Assembly (NCBI GenBank): GCA_963971405.1
Contig: OZ020489.1
Location: 41,866,510-41,930,509 of the forward strand
Source of the DNA: Psococerastis gibbosa
Lineage: Eukaryota > Arthropoda > Insecta > Psocodea > Psocidae
DNA: 64,000 bases
Direction of reading: 5' to 3'
The number at the start of each line of letters is the position of its first letter. Position 1 is the stretch's first letter. The position numbers and the translations under genes were made by a program. Positions 13,101-26,912 of the stretch are shown piece by piece. The notes beneath the pieces are model-generated. The model searched no databases, was not told the origin of the DNA, and was given only the letters and a program-made list of their open reading frames with translations.

Positions 13101-16100
13101 TTTAATAGATTTCTATAAAAAGAAAAATTCTAATTTCCGTCAATTTCATTTGCATTCTGCAATGCGAGATCGGTGGAAACGCAACCTAAGTTTTGAATGT
13201 CTGCTACCACGTCACCGTTTTTGGAAATAGCCTTAGCCGGTCAATGGAATGGGCGCCTTACCCTCGAAAATAACAACCGAAATTCGCAATCAAGAATCTG
13301 CACAATGCGAGACTGAAAGCCTTTGCGGAGCATAGTGTTGACATCTACACTAAATGTGGAAATTTACAAACTTGCTGATGGTAACACACAACTCAATTGC
13401 CCTGGAAATGTACCGATCATGCGTTCGAGTCCCGGCCATACAAAGTTGAATCAGAACCACCAGGACAGAGCCTGCTCAGAACTGCAGCAAACTTGGTAGT
13501 GTGTCCAGCGTTGGCAGGGGCACATAGTGGGAGTAGTGGGACATGATAATCCACAGAGACTGCCAGTCAGTTTAAGTGCGTGTCGAATCCTGGTCACCTC
13601 CTAATTAATCGTCACGCGTGACTTTACTATGTTCCCCAAGTGGATCGGAATCCACTATAATATAAATAATTAGATTACTCGTGACTTCGTGGTATTTCAT
13701 TTTAATAAACAAAAAATAACAAAAACTTAGAGTTTTAGAAAAACTTGTGATAACAACCCGAATTAGTAAAACCCAAATAATCCCCCGATCCCAGTCCTAT
13801 ATAAACCAAGGTTTCCTCTCCCTAGTCACATTTGCATATTTTCCTCGAGTTGAGCAAGTCTCAAATCGCAGATAAGGTGTAACTGTGCTAGTGGGTTTCC
13901 CTCTGTAGATGGCAGTTCTTGCCGAAAGCGCTCAGGGTTTTATACTAACACAAGTGGGTTTCTTAGACAAAGTTAATTTCTTAACGATTATTTGGGTTTT
14001 ACTAATTCGGGTTGTTATAACAAGTTTTTCTAAAACTTAAAGTTTTTGTTATTTTTTGTTTATCCACTATAATTAGGAGGTCCACTCTGGCAGTCCACTC
14101 CCTTTCTCCCTGGGGGGGGGAGGGGGAGGAATCTGCCCTTAGGGTGCCTCAAGTTAAGAAGAGACTCACTCCCCCGCCAGGCTGACTGGGTTGCCTAAAT
14201 GCCATAAACATTTCACTATACTTTTGAATGTGGATACTGGATTTGACCAAAAATCATCTTCTTTAATACCATTTTCGCTACGGTTTTTTTTCCTCATTCC
14301 ATAATTACTGTGGGTACTTGGTGTTATTGAAATTAATGGTAAAGGTTAAGTTTAGCTACCCCGCTGTATCAAAAGTCGAATGAAAATTTGCAAGGGAATT
14401 CAAATTTTAAGCAAGGGTTCTCTTATTTACATGCCTCTGACAATGTTCCTTCCATAAAAAAGTTTATGAGCAATTTGTCCCTATGCCTGCCCATGCAAAA
14501 ATTCGAACTAAATTCGGCTGGAACTCAAAAACTATAGTTTTCCGACTTTTAATTCTTTCGGAAATGGGTTTCTTTAAAGCTAAATCAACGATATAGAACC
14601 AAATTTTGTGATTTTATGAGGGGTAGCTAAACTTAACCTTTACCAAATTAATAAATCTACAGGCAGTTAAATAACCTATTAATTACGAAAGAAAGACAGA
14701 AAATTGTCTTTATTTTACATATGGGCGAATTTTGGGCCTTTCGGCCCACTCATACAAATATTAACCCATAGTACATATCAAAATATTGAAGAACATCATG
14801 TTCAAAGGTACGCCATCACAAGGCATGCCTATCAGTCTCTATCTTGCTGCCATAATTGAGATGACATACCTTAGAAGAAATGTACCTTTACACCGTGGAG
14901 CAACAATTCCGGTATCAATCGAAACTCGACTGTTTACAAAGTGTCTCAAAGAGTTAAAGAATGTCAAATGGGTTTCCCTATTATACTTTATACTATCCTC
15001 ATTTAAGCTAGATGCACTTTAAGTAGGGCAAATTAAAGCTTACAAGCAGCGGCCAGAGGCCTCCACATTCCTAGGCGTTTCGTAACAATCTCTTTCATGG
15101 ATCATAACAACAATGCCCATAAACTGAATGTAGGCTCCGTGCAACCTAACCAACCAAGTAACTAGGCACTAGACGATTAGAAAAAGATGCACTAGGTTAT
15201 GAAAACAATTTAAATATAACAAACATAACAGAAGCATAATGTAAACTAATCACCTACCTACCAAAAATTAATGATCATCCATAGTAGCAGCTGCCTGTCA
15301 GGTTCTAAGGTACACAAACATAAACAAGGGTTTTTAAATTACAATTAGACAATTCACTGTTACTAAATAATTGTTATAACAATAAGTAATTGCACTAATA
15401 AATTGACACTAATTAAAGGCACCGACTTTCCGAAATTAATTAAAAAATTGCACTTATAAACAAACAAAACATTACCGTCGGAAGGTTTACAAAACACAAA
15501 AACAGCATGGTCGGGCGGCTACAAATGTGGCGTCATCATGGCATGTCCTCCAATCATAGTAAGGATAGTATCCCGCGCTTTTTCAAAACTTTGGCAGAGC
15601 TGGTTTCCAGTTCTGTTGCCTTTTTTTAAAAACAAAAAATGAATGTTTGAACTCTTTAGCGTGATGTTCCTCAATTTTACTCTTTAATATTATGCCAGTA
15701 AATTTGTTGAAAATAAAAAAATTTCTAACCGTTGCTATGCTATAATATTGTCACGTTTTTACGTAATATGTACTTAGAACAGGTTTTTGATCCAGCATAT
15801 GGCTAGGAGAGACACGTTGAATGGTTTGTGTATTATGTAGGCTAGTGTTCCTAATGCGAGTGAAAAACTTCTGCTTGTGGATGTGTATTAGGCTTCAGTA
15901 AACAAGAGTCTCAATAAATTGGAAAGCACGAAGGTACGGTACCGAGTTAATTATTATGCTGCATGCTGGTTAATATACATAGTTCCAAATTTTGATTGAG
16001 ATGCACAACGTTTTCAATTAATTTTTTTTAGTACAGCTGCTAAATTTCAATCAGAGGTACTTGCCTGCTGTATAGCTAAACGGTACAGTAAGAAGACTAT

Positions 16101-19100
16101 GTTTATGTAGGCATCAACACTTACATTGGTCATCTTAAAAAATATTTCAGGTTGGTAAGCTGTTAGTCCGCATTTTGGCGGTTACCCCTGCAATAATATT
16201 ATTATGCAACTGTGATAGAGACTGAAACACTATGAAAATTATAAGCATTTTTAACTGTCGTACTCGTATAGTCTTATGATACCCCAGACTCAAAGGGCAG
16301 GATGAGTCTGAGGTAGGTATTATAGAACACTTATTCCTAACTTAACCTAAACACGTTATACAAAGGAATATGAAACTTACCCTAAGGAATAAGAAGAGGG
16401 TGACTTGTACTTGTGCATATGAATGCGCCGGCCCTATCCACGTCCTCTCATTCGCCAGTCATCGACGCCAAGGGTCGCCAGCTCTACCTCGAAGTCGTCC
16501 AGCCATCGCATCCGTGGTGGTCCCACTCGTCTTCTCCCTTAGGGCGCCTTATGTAAGGGCGTAAGGCTGCTCTTGTAGCCATATTTTCTGGCTCAAGCAT
16601 ATCAATATAGCTACTGCTGTAGGCAGGGACGGATCTAGCCCTTTTTTTGGGGGGGGGGGTAGTTGTGGGTTAAAATAGGAAAAACATACAGTACGGTATG
16701 TAACATCGATTAAATCAGAGAATTTACAGCAGATTTACCAAATTTTTTGTTGGGGGGGGGGGGGGCAGCTACCCCCCTATCCCCAGTATCTGTCCTTGGC
16801 TGTAGGCAGTTAAAGATGAAATCAGATAGTTCAATTCAATTTTTATTTCGTTCAATACAGTATTGGTACAATACATGTAAAAATAAGCCTAATCTAACAG
16901 CAGAGTTAAGGACGATATAAGTTGTATTTTTCAATATAAATGACACTAGAAACCTTTACTTTTCAGTGGCCCATTGAATCAATGCCCTGTCTAACGACCT
17001 CATGATTTTTAAGATACCTACGGTACCATACTATATTGGCATTGATTTCCGTATGAATTCTAGCCCCTGGCAAACATGGTACACTTCAGCTCAATGTCAA
17101 CACACTCTGGCTATACAACGGACAAGCTGAGACATGCTTATCATTGACACAATACAACAATATAGGCTTCATCACGAATTAACCAAGGACATGTAAAGTA
17201 GTGGTACAGACTCCGACTTTCAGGTTGCTGGTTCGAGACTTCGAGTCCCCCACTTGCTACATTTTGTGGAGAGCATGTAAAGCAGGCGGGTCTTCCTAGT
17301 TGAGTGTAACAGAGGGCTATAAAGCCTTAACTCCACTAGGTTGGCTTAGTAATAGAACAAAAAATGTCAATGTTTATTTATTTTCTTATTTCTTTACCGT
17401 AGCCAAGTTCGTGTATGAGGCTAGCCTATAATATAAAATCAGGGTTGTCTTCTTAAATTAATAGATGGTATGTTGAGGCCATTATCCCATAATGATACTG
17501 ATAGCGCGTTATCTCTGAGTTACAGGGTCGCTGTGTTATCAACAGCAGTCACAGTTGTTGGAAAATGTCTGTCCCACCGCCGGCATGTCTGTCCACGCCG
17601 CTTCAGGTCCGGGCGAAAACTCTGATGGGTCCGGGCCCATCCAACTGCCCGGACCGGGTTTTGAAGGCCCTCAGCTTACCTGTTCTAGGACATTTTCATC
17701 AGACCACCTTCAAGGTAAGTGGGTATGTTATTCGTTTCCCGCCAAAAATATATATTTTTTAAATTCCTGTGGGCACCTGTCACTTCTCCTGCGACCAGTC
17801 ATTGATAAATCGTAGCATGTGGCCCCAAGGATTTATAATATGTTTTTGACGGCTCCAATGCCCCATCTCTGTTATATTGAACTCCAGCAAGTTCCATATT
17901 GATTAAGATTGCTCCCACTATCGCTTGAAAAGTCCCGGTAAGGCCCAGGGGGGTGGTCCAATGAGGCCGGATCCGGATTTCTTTATGTAAACCTGTATTG
18001 TTTGAAGAATTGGAATACATTTATTTGAGTTTGAACACTGGATAGAATGGACTTTCATTAATAAATTACGTAAACAATTTTTTGGACCCCCACCCCCCGA
18101 AATCAAAACCTGAGCACGGCCTTGGGCACCGCCATGCATTGGATGATGTGCCTTACCGAGACCTTTCAAGCGAAGGTGGGACCCGGCTAATTCCACAACT
18201 AAATGAACCGCTATAGGCTATGCTTACTTGCCTACTTTACTTGAGTTGACTCTGCAGGTTGTTTTTGAACTACCGTACGTATAGTTTGCCCCTGCAAACA
18301 CATAACTCTTCCACTTGTCTCTCGACGCTGTCTTTCTTCCTTTATATATAGCACTCATTCATAACACTGGTTTATAGCAAGCTCTATTGAAACTTATGGG
18401 ATGTAGGTAGGCCTACCCTAAGGAATACGAAGAGGTTGACTTGTACTGGATAGATATTTTCACATACATTAATACATTAATTATCCACGTCCTCTGGATC
18501 CCTTTGGTCCATCCGAGCCAGGTCTAGCCCACCCCCCCCCCCTGCGTCCGGCTTGCTTCCACTATACAATGCTACTCCCTCGTTCATATTGTCAGCGGTC
18601 GTCAGCAGGTCCAATACACCAGGCCTGTAGGGCTGTAGGTCAAGCCATCCAGAGCCGCACCACTGCCATCGGCGTACACTTCATGCCAATAGGGAAATCA
18701 CATTTCTTATTTATTTATTTATACTACTTGTTTGAGGAAGGTCTCAATACGCCGGAAGACGAGCTCAAGGGTCAGAAGATACTAGGGTGACAGAAGCTGC
18801 GCTGATTATAGCTGATGATCTCTTATTTTTTCAGATAATGGACGATATTAAAGAGGGCCTGCAGTACATGTTCCAGACCAAAAACACTCTGACTCTTGCG
18901 GTTAGTGGTAGCGGCCACAGTGGAATGGAGGCAGCTCTATGCAACTTGCTGCAGCCGGGCGAAAGGGTTCTTGTCCTCGTCAACGGAATTTGGGGCGCCA
19001 GAGCCTCAGATATGGCTGTTAGATATGGTTAGTAATGTATTATGATCTCAGTAGTGAAAGTTTGAGTCAATCAGAGCCCCTACATACTCAATTTTTCGAA

Positions 19101-22100
19101 TAAACTAAAATTTCTCAGGAAATATGTAGTAAACCTGTGCTGAAACAAAAATACACAATTGCAAATGAGATGCTATAGGTAGGTAGCCTACTGTATAAAG
19201 TAGAGGAAAAGTTGATGTTTTTTTAATTTTTATAATGGTTAAGTGCATGCAAACAATTTAATAAATGTATCCGACTGACCTCTTTAGTCAGCCAGTTTTT
19301 TTACCTCTTTAGTCGCCTGTGGAGGTTAGAACCCGCGTGTTGAGCTACGGCACGTCTTCGATCGCATGGCGTGCAGAGACTCGCACAAGTACAAGCACGA
19401 GTTCCAAAACTACATACTGTATCACAACGAAGACGAACATTTCTTCGTTTGAAGGACAATTCAACTTCACTTTTTCTAGGTGCTGATGTGCGACGTCTGG
19501 AGGCAACCCCCGGAACCAACTTCTCCCTATCATCAGTAGAGGAGGCCATTGCTAGAGAACGGCCAGCAGTGCTGTTCGTAACACAAGGCGAATCTTCAAC
19601 CGGGGTTTTCCAACCAATAGCCGGATTGGGTTCGATCTGCCGGAAATATGACTGTCTTTTGGTTGTGGACACTGTCGCGTCTCTCGGTGGAGTGGAGTTT
19701 AAAGCTGACGAATGGGGTGTGGATTGTGTGTACACCGGCACCCAAAAAGTCATCGGTGCCCCTCCCGGATTGGCGCCCATTTCTTTTAGTCAACGGGCAC
19801 AGTAAGAATTAAAAACAATTAAATTAAAAAAATTACTTAAATTAGTTTAAAATGGATGAATGATAAATTATTTTTATTCTGTCGAGTCTTAAATCTCAAT
19901 CTTCCGGTTCAAAATTCAGCTCCCTACCAACTGGAATAAACCAGGCTCTATCTTTTTTTATGAGTGACTACGAACAAGGCCGTTTATTTTTCCTTTCAAA
20001 ATCCGATTCTATCTAGTAACAAGCCAATTCGTTTCGGAGGGGGGGGGGGGTTTCAAACCCCCCCCCCCCCCCCCCCATTGGTACGGCCTACGAGTATTAC
20101 TACGAGTATTAGCTGTATACTGTAAGGTACACATTTAACTTTTTTTTAGAGAGAAGATAAACAAACGTACAACGCGGCCCGTGGTTTTCTACTGGGACAT
20201 GGAACCCCTAGGCCAGTATTGGGGTTGTTACGAGGGAAAACCGAGGATATACCACCATACTATTTCTGCAACACTCCTCTATGGTCTCAGAGAAGCACTG
20301 GCTATGGTACGTTTAATACTAGTTACTAATATCCTCACAATAACGGCAATTCCGACGATTCACACAGAAAACTAAAGGATAATTGAATTTCTATGGTAAA
20401 TTGGCAACAGAAAATTGACCTCTGGAGTCAACCTTGAGTCTTCTTACCTACTTGTAGCGGCCCATTGAACCTTGCCTTGACAACGACTCTATCGGGTTTT
20501 CAGACATTATCGGTATTGTTTCTGTATGAATTTTTGGCCGTTGGCAGACTGGTTCAATCCTCGATGTCAACTCACACCGACTAAAAGGGACAATAGACAA
20601 GCTGAGACATGCTTACCATTGTTACAGGCGTTAGCTTGACTTAACCAAGTACGGGAACGAGTCTTAGTCAATAACCCGCGAAATATGTAATGGCTCCACA
20701 ACATTTCACCATGCGGGAAGGTCCTGGAGCGAGAAGACACCGTCCTTGGATTCCCATCCGCCTAAGGTCGTCTTTACTCCCCCGCCAGTGCAGTCAGGGT
20801 CTTCCAAGTCTACCTCTCTGCACCGAGATCTTCTCCCACCATTCACTCCAAATCTAGTATGCCCACCTCATTTGGCACTTTTTGCTTCCGCGAAAATGGC
20901 AGAATTACTGCATATCTGGCCGCGTCAACAGCCTTCAGCTCGTGCGGTGAAGGCCTGTTTTGCTTTCCAGCAGGGCATGAGCCATAGACGAACCAACTGC
21001 CAGGCGAGACCTGGGCTGATGCAGGTTTAGTTATAGACTGGGTTCCGTAAAATTTCTGTTATGCAGGTTGCCGAGGAAGGTCTAACCCGCTGTCTTCAAC
21101 GACACCAGGCTGCTGCGAAGCAGCTACACGAAGGACTGGGCAAATTGGGCCTGCAGCTGTTTGTAGACGACCCGACAGCCAGACTACCGACAGTAACCAC
21201 CGTCCACATACCCAAGGGAGTCGATGCTGCGAAACTGACCCGCCTAGCTCTTGAAAAGTGAGTATGCCACACTAGTGTTCTAAATAGGGCTCATGGGACA
21301 CTGGCTCCTGCCAAGGCCATTTTTTTTTTAAATATCTGGTGCCACCTTCGGCCAATCAGCGCACGCATTGAACACTTCCAAACAACAACAAATCCCATTG
21401 TGTGTAGTATAATATATAAATATCGATTTGTTCATTTATTGGGATGAAGTCTACGCCGATGGTAGCAGTCCGGTGTGTCCTACTTAGAGCCGCGTGAGCT
21501 AAGACTTGCCGTCGTTGAGGGTATCAGCTCAGGCAGTAGGAGTTGGAGCCTGGAGATTTGTCTAAACTGGAACCCATAGCGGCTTGCGATTGAGAGACAA
21601 GGAGGGTACCTGGTGCACATCCCCTGAGCCAGCACGGGCGGGTCCAGGACAGATTTTCGGGGGGGGGGGGGGGGGGCATTCCCGTTTTCATGCAACATCA
21701 ATATACAACATTTTGCCCACTTACGAGTACCACGGACCAGTGGCGTAACGATAGGTTTTCGAAGGGGAGAGGTGTTTCATTTGGGCCTCCCCTGCATTTT
21801 TTTAAAAAGAGGGACGTCGCAGCTTCTTATTAGTCCCTTGCGCAGCCACCCGAGGGTTCAGGGGGGGTCTCCACCGGGGAATAGTTCCGAAAAAATAGGC
21901 CTGAAATATTGAGTTTTACCCATATTCATAAAACGTTTGGATTTTAATAATTAAAAAATAAAATAAAATAAAAATACAAAATATTTCTTTTCAGGTACGA
22001 CTTAGAAATAGCAGGAGGATTGGGTCCTACAGCAGGCCGTGTGCTTCGTATTGGCGTAATGGGAGTGAACGCTGATAGCCGGACAGTGGCGCGATGCCTA

Positions 22101-25100
22101 CAGGTTCTTCAAGAAGTCCTCCTCCAATCACAGCTCTAAAGCCGGAAAAAAGAAAAGATAACCGACAAAGAACCCCAGACCAAATTACCCAATCATGGAC
22201 ATGATGAGACGGCCTTCAGTTACCATGGCAGCTACTAAAACATCATTAAAGAATGATCCGTAAACTAAATATAAGTTACATTTCTAGAATATTTTGTTAT
22301 TATTCAGTACATGAGTACAACAAATTTATATTTGTCCCATTTTACAGCATTAATTAAAAATAAAAAAACCTGTCTAGGTTACAAACTAAAGTTGCTGTAA
22401 ATTCAAAAAATTTTATGGCAAAAAAAAAAATACTCTACGCAAGCCAACCAATCAACATGCAGAACGAGGATTCTCCATAAGTTAATCATGGGCGCTATAA
22501 TTGGGAATTGACCCACAATCTTAGCAGGAAATTAGTCCACTAGTGAAGTAAAACGTTTCACTTCTTTATATAAATTCCACTCATTGTAACCGACGTGAAC
22601 CAAGTTGGTGAAACAGTCTCAGTGTCCTTCATATAATCTGGATAATCTTCTGGATAAAACAAAAAATTTCAACAGTTCACGACAAAAGAAAAATATAATT
22701 GATAACTATTTGCGTATATAATAAATTTCTTGGCATAAATAATAGTTTATCACTTAAAGAGTAAAAGTATTGCAAAAGGCGTAGTACATGTACATCACAA
22801 ACGAGTGACAGACACTCACAATTATTACAAAAAAAACAAATGCAAAAATAATAAGACATCTTAGACTCGATAAGTACAATTGGTCTCCACAATAAAGTCC
22901 TCAGTGTATCACAAATTATTTTTTCAGCTAAGGCGCCCATTCCATTGACCGGTTAGGGCTATTTCCAAAAACAGTGACGTGGTAGCAGACATTCAAGAAT
23001 TAGGTTGCGTATCCACCGATCTCGCATTGCAGAATGCAAATGACATTGACGGAAATTAGAATTTTTCTTTTTATAGAAATCTATTAAAATGTTTGTACTT
23101 AACATATCCCATGACGCCATTTTTTAATTTTAGTTTGTTTGTGATTTTACTGTATGATCATTGATCAATTTTAACTATGGCATAGTGGAAAATAAACATT
23201 CCGTCAATTCTGCAATGCGAGGTCGGTGGAAACGCCACCTAAGCCTTGAATGTCTGCTACCACGTCACCGTTTTTGGAAATAGCCCTAGCCGGTCAATGG
23301 AATGGGCACCTTATTAAAGAAACCGGATTTTTTAACTAATAAGTACGGTATGTACTGACGGATGCAAGGGCCAAGGAAAGCCGAAGGTTATTAATGTTTT
23401 ATGGGCAAAAAACCGCATAACACGACAGCCAATAGATGGTTTATGCCTGAGGACCGATGGAGAATCCTCCGTCTTGACCACTGCTCCATTTGGTAACTTG
23501 TGGCCAGCAACGTGTTTAATCTACGAAGGTACGGCACCGATTATAATTGGGTGAAATAAATGCCGTGGAACCTTATAATAATTATTAATGGGCATATTAT
23601 GGAAGTAGGCCATTGAACTATGCCCTGCCAACGACCCCATCGGTTTTCGGACATTACTGGTATTGTTTCAGAATGAATTTCTAGCCATTTGCAAACTGGT
23701 TCACTCCTTGATGTCAACCCACACCGATTACAAGTGCCAATGGGCAAGCTCAGACATGCTTACTATTGTCATTAACATGTGTTAGCTCGACTTACCAAGT
23801 ATTGGAACGAGTAGGGTCCTCCGTAGAGGGTCCTCTTTCATGAACAGCGCCATTTATGGCAAACACTTGCCCACCAATATCGCAAAGTTCCCAGCAGCCG
23901 CGTTTTTTCTCTAGATACAGTAACCAAAGGCTGGTAGAGGATGAGCCAGGAAAATGGCAACATACCTTGCAGCCGAGTTTTTCCTCTACCGGTGAAGGTA
24001 AAACACCCGTTACGGTTACGTGGACGCAGGCCCAACAGGAAAATATTCCTCTTCCGCCGAGCCTCGACCTCAGGCCTTCCGGTTCATAAATAGTACCGTT
24101 CTCTACCAGCTTGGGGCATGGACGCTGGACCTATCTCATGTATGAGGATCAGAAGATGGTTGGTAATAAATATACTTGAATACTGAAACCTAGCAAGTGT
24201 CGAAAAATGTTTTGCACCCCTGTCCCCATTGGTTTTTTATCCTAAGGCGTTTTCTTACCCCTTGCATCTGACAGTATTATTGAAAAATCAATTTTGCGAG
24301 GATATTTTTGGTAATATAAACTTTATTGCTCGCAGTGGCGGCGGGTCGCTCTCAATTGGAAAACTGGAAATAAACATTGAAAAACAAAGTATTTAGTAAT
24401 GCCAGCTTTAGAAAGGAGGCCAAAGAGAGAACAACCAGACCGAAGAAGGGATGACCTTCGAATATAATTTATAGAAGAAGCAGATACCTAATAGCCAATA
24501 GTTATATATAGCCATAGCTAATATACCAGATAGCCTAAAATAATCTGCATTGGCGCTCAAGAGCTACCCCAACAACTCCGTGCAATAAAGTCCAATTTCA
24601 CAGTCAAACTACCATTGAGACATAAGTAAAAATAACAATTCCTCCATTTTCAACTGTAGTATGTGACAATCACTAACACCGATACACTATATATAATAAT
24701 TTTATATACAAATCAATATACATAACTGTGGCCAGTTGGTGTTAGTGGCGGCCACATATAGCACTATACAAAAAATCATATCAAAATGTAGAGGGACTCT
24801 TCTTTCCAATACGGTCTCAATGACAGCTCTACTACCGATATTTCTCATGATTGTTTTTACACCTATCTAGATTCTAGGGGGATTCCGTCCGTAAGACTCT
24901 TGTATACAGGGCACTGGAAATTCAAAATAAGAGCGGCGAGGCAATACGCATGTAAATGGGAAAGCGCAATCAATGTCTGTAGGACTATTGAAGCATGGGA
25001 ATAAATTGGGATGACAGCTACAAAGTTTTGTCAAAAGAAAACAGAAACCTTTCAAAAGGTAAACTTACCCACTGCTATTGGTAGAATTTTTTTGCTTTGA

Positions 25101-26873
25101 TTTTAATAAAAGGTTAATCGCATATACAAACAATTTAATGGATGTATCCGATTGACCTCTTTAGTCGCCTCACTAAGTAACTTACGTAATTTACGAACCG
25201 TCTCCGATCGTCGAGTAGAGACTCACATAAGTACAAGCACGCTACCACCTTGCCACCGAAGCCGATTGAAAAACTCAGAAATGCGTTTACTATCGATAGG
25301 ACCGAGCCGTCTCTCGGGGTTACATTTACTCGAAAGAAATCTTTCTGGAAGTTGGTAGGAATAGTCTATAGGCACGGGAAGAAAACAGTTCCACAACATC
25401 TGTGATTGGCACCCGGTCGGGTCAATACCGGAAATGGTACTGTCACAGGTAAGAAGAGTTACCTGGGTTCCCCTTTTTGGCGCCTTATTTTATCTATGCC
25501 TCTTTTTTTTAGCAAACATAAAAATGGGAGCCAAATGCGTATAAGTGTTCAACATCTGCCGGACAAGGGTTACCACAGTTTTGTTTTTGCATGCCTTTTA
25601 CCCATATTTTGGAACTACGGATTTGAATATTAATGCCGTAACTGTCTTCCCTATTTAATTATTGATAGAAGTACCGGAGCTGAAAACAGGAGATCATTTG
25701 TGATTTTCAAAGTTAAATAAAGTCCTTTGCTACCTCCAGACATTGCATTTTTACCTTTTCCTACACTACAAATTTCTAGTAATATTATGTACAATTTTTG
25801 AGACACATAAATGCACAAGCCTCACCAGAAATGCAATTACAATAGCTAGAGTATAGGAGAGCAGTGACACATTATGTTGTTTTAGTTTTGGAGCAGCGAT
25901 TCTTCCTTTAAACAGAAATATACCAAAATTTCAAATCCATAGAAAAAATACAACATCAAAAATTAAAAATAACTCATAAAAAATTATGTATATGTCGGAC
26001 GCTTTCAAAGAACAAAAACTCCGCAAGGCGTGCTGTGATTGGTCATGAAAGAAGTGGTAATAGACCATGAAGTGGTTATAAAAATTCATTGGCGAGAACT
26101 GTCTCCTATCTAGTCCTCTCTAGATATAGAACTTTAGGGTACAGGTTATCATAAGTGTGGAGTTTCGAGTCTAAGATTCACAGCATAAAATTTATAAGGA
26201 AGCAGTAAGCAGTTCTAAACTAAGCTCGACCACCCCCTATCATTATTTAATTAAACAGGGATGTCTCAAAATGGCGGCTAATTTTAAGGTGCTCTTCTGT
26301 TGTAAATACAGTGTAAAAACAGACGAATGGAAATATTTAAATATTCAATATATTCGTATAGGAAAAGGTTTTGACATCATATCCCCATGACTACAGGTCA
26401 TAGATTTTAATAATAATACTAGATAACGAACTCCCATGCTCTCTGTAGGGAGTGTTGTGAAGCCATCCGCCATTGCTATAAGTGAATAGAAAGAACGCGA
26501 AGTACCTGTTTTTAAATGGGTACTTCTCGACGAAATAAATTTAATCTTGATTTATTTTCAGTTAATATTGTCTTTTATGTAACTATTGATCAAAATCCAC
26601 TGAAAATATTAGGAAATCGCATAAGAACTCAAGGTGTAAATGAATGTAAACAACGTTTTCTATCCACTTATAGCAATGGCGGCTGGCTTCAAAATATGCA
26701 GGGGAGTTCGCTATCTAGTATTATTATTAAAATCTATGCTACAGGTATATCCGGCATTTTGAAGTTCTATACAAAGGTGGTTTATTCATTCAGAAAAACA
26801 TCTGAATTCATACCATATGAAAATACAGGTCAAAAAGCTGTGAGATGAAATCTAACCACCAATTTAGATTAAG

Positions 26874-26912
<39 letters not shown>

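Noticed and set aside
26876-26910. 35-nt A-run as a poly(A) tail of a retrocopy
   Set aside because: No gene-like sequence precedes it on the plus strand; probably a simple repeat.
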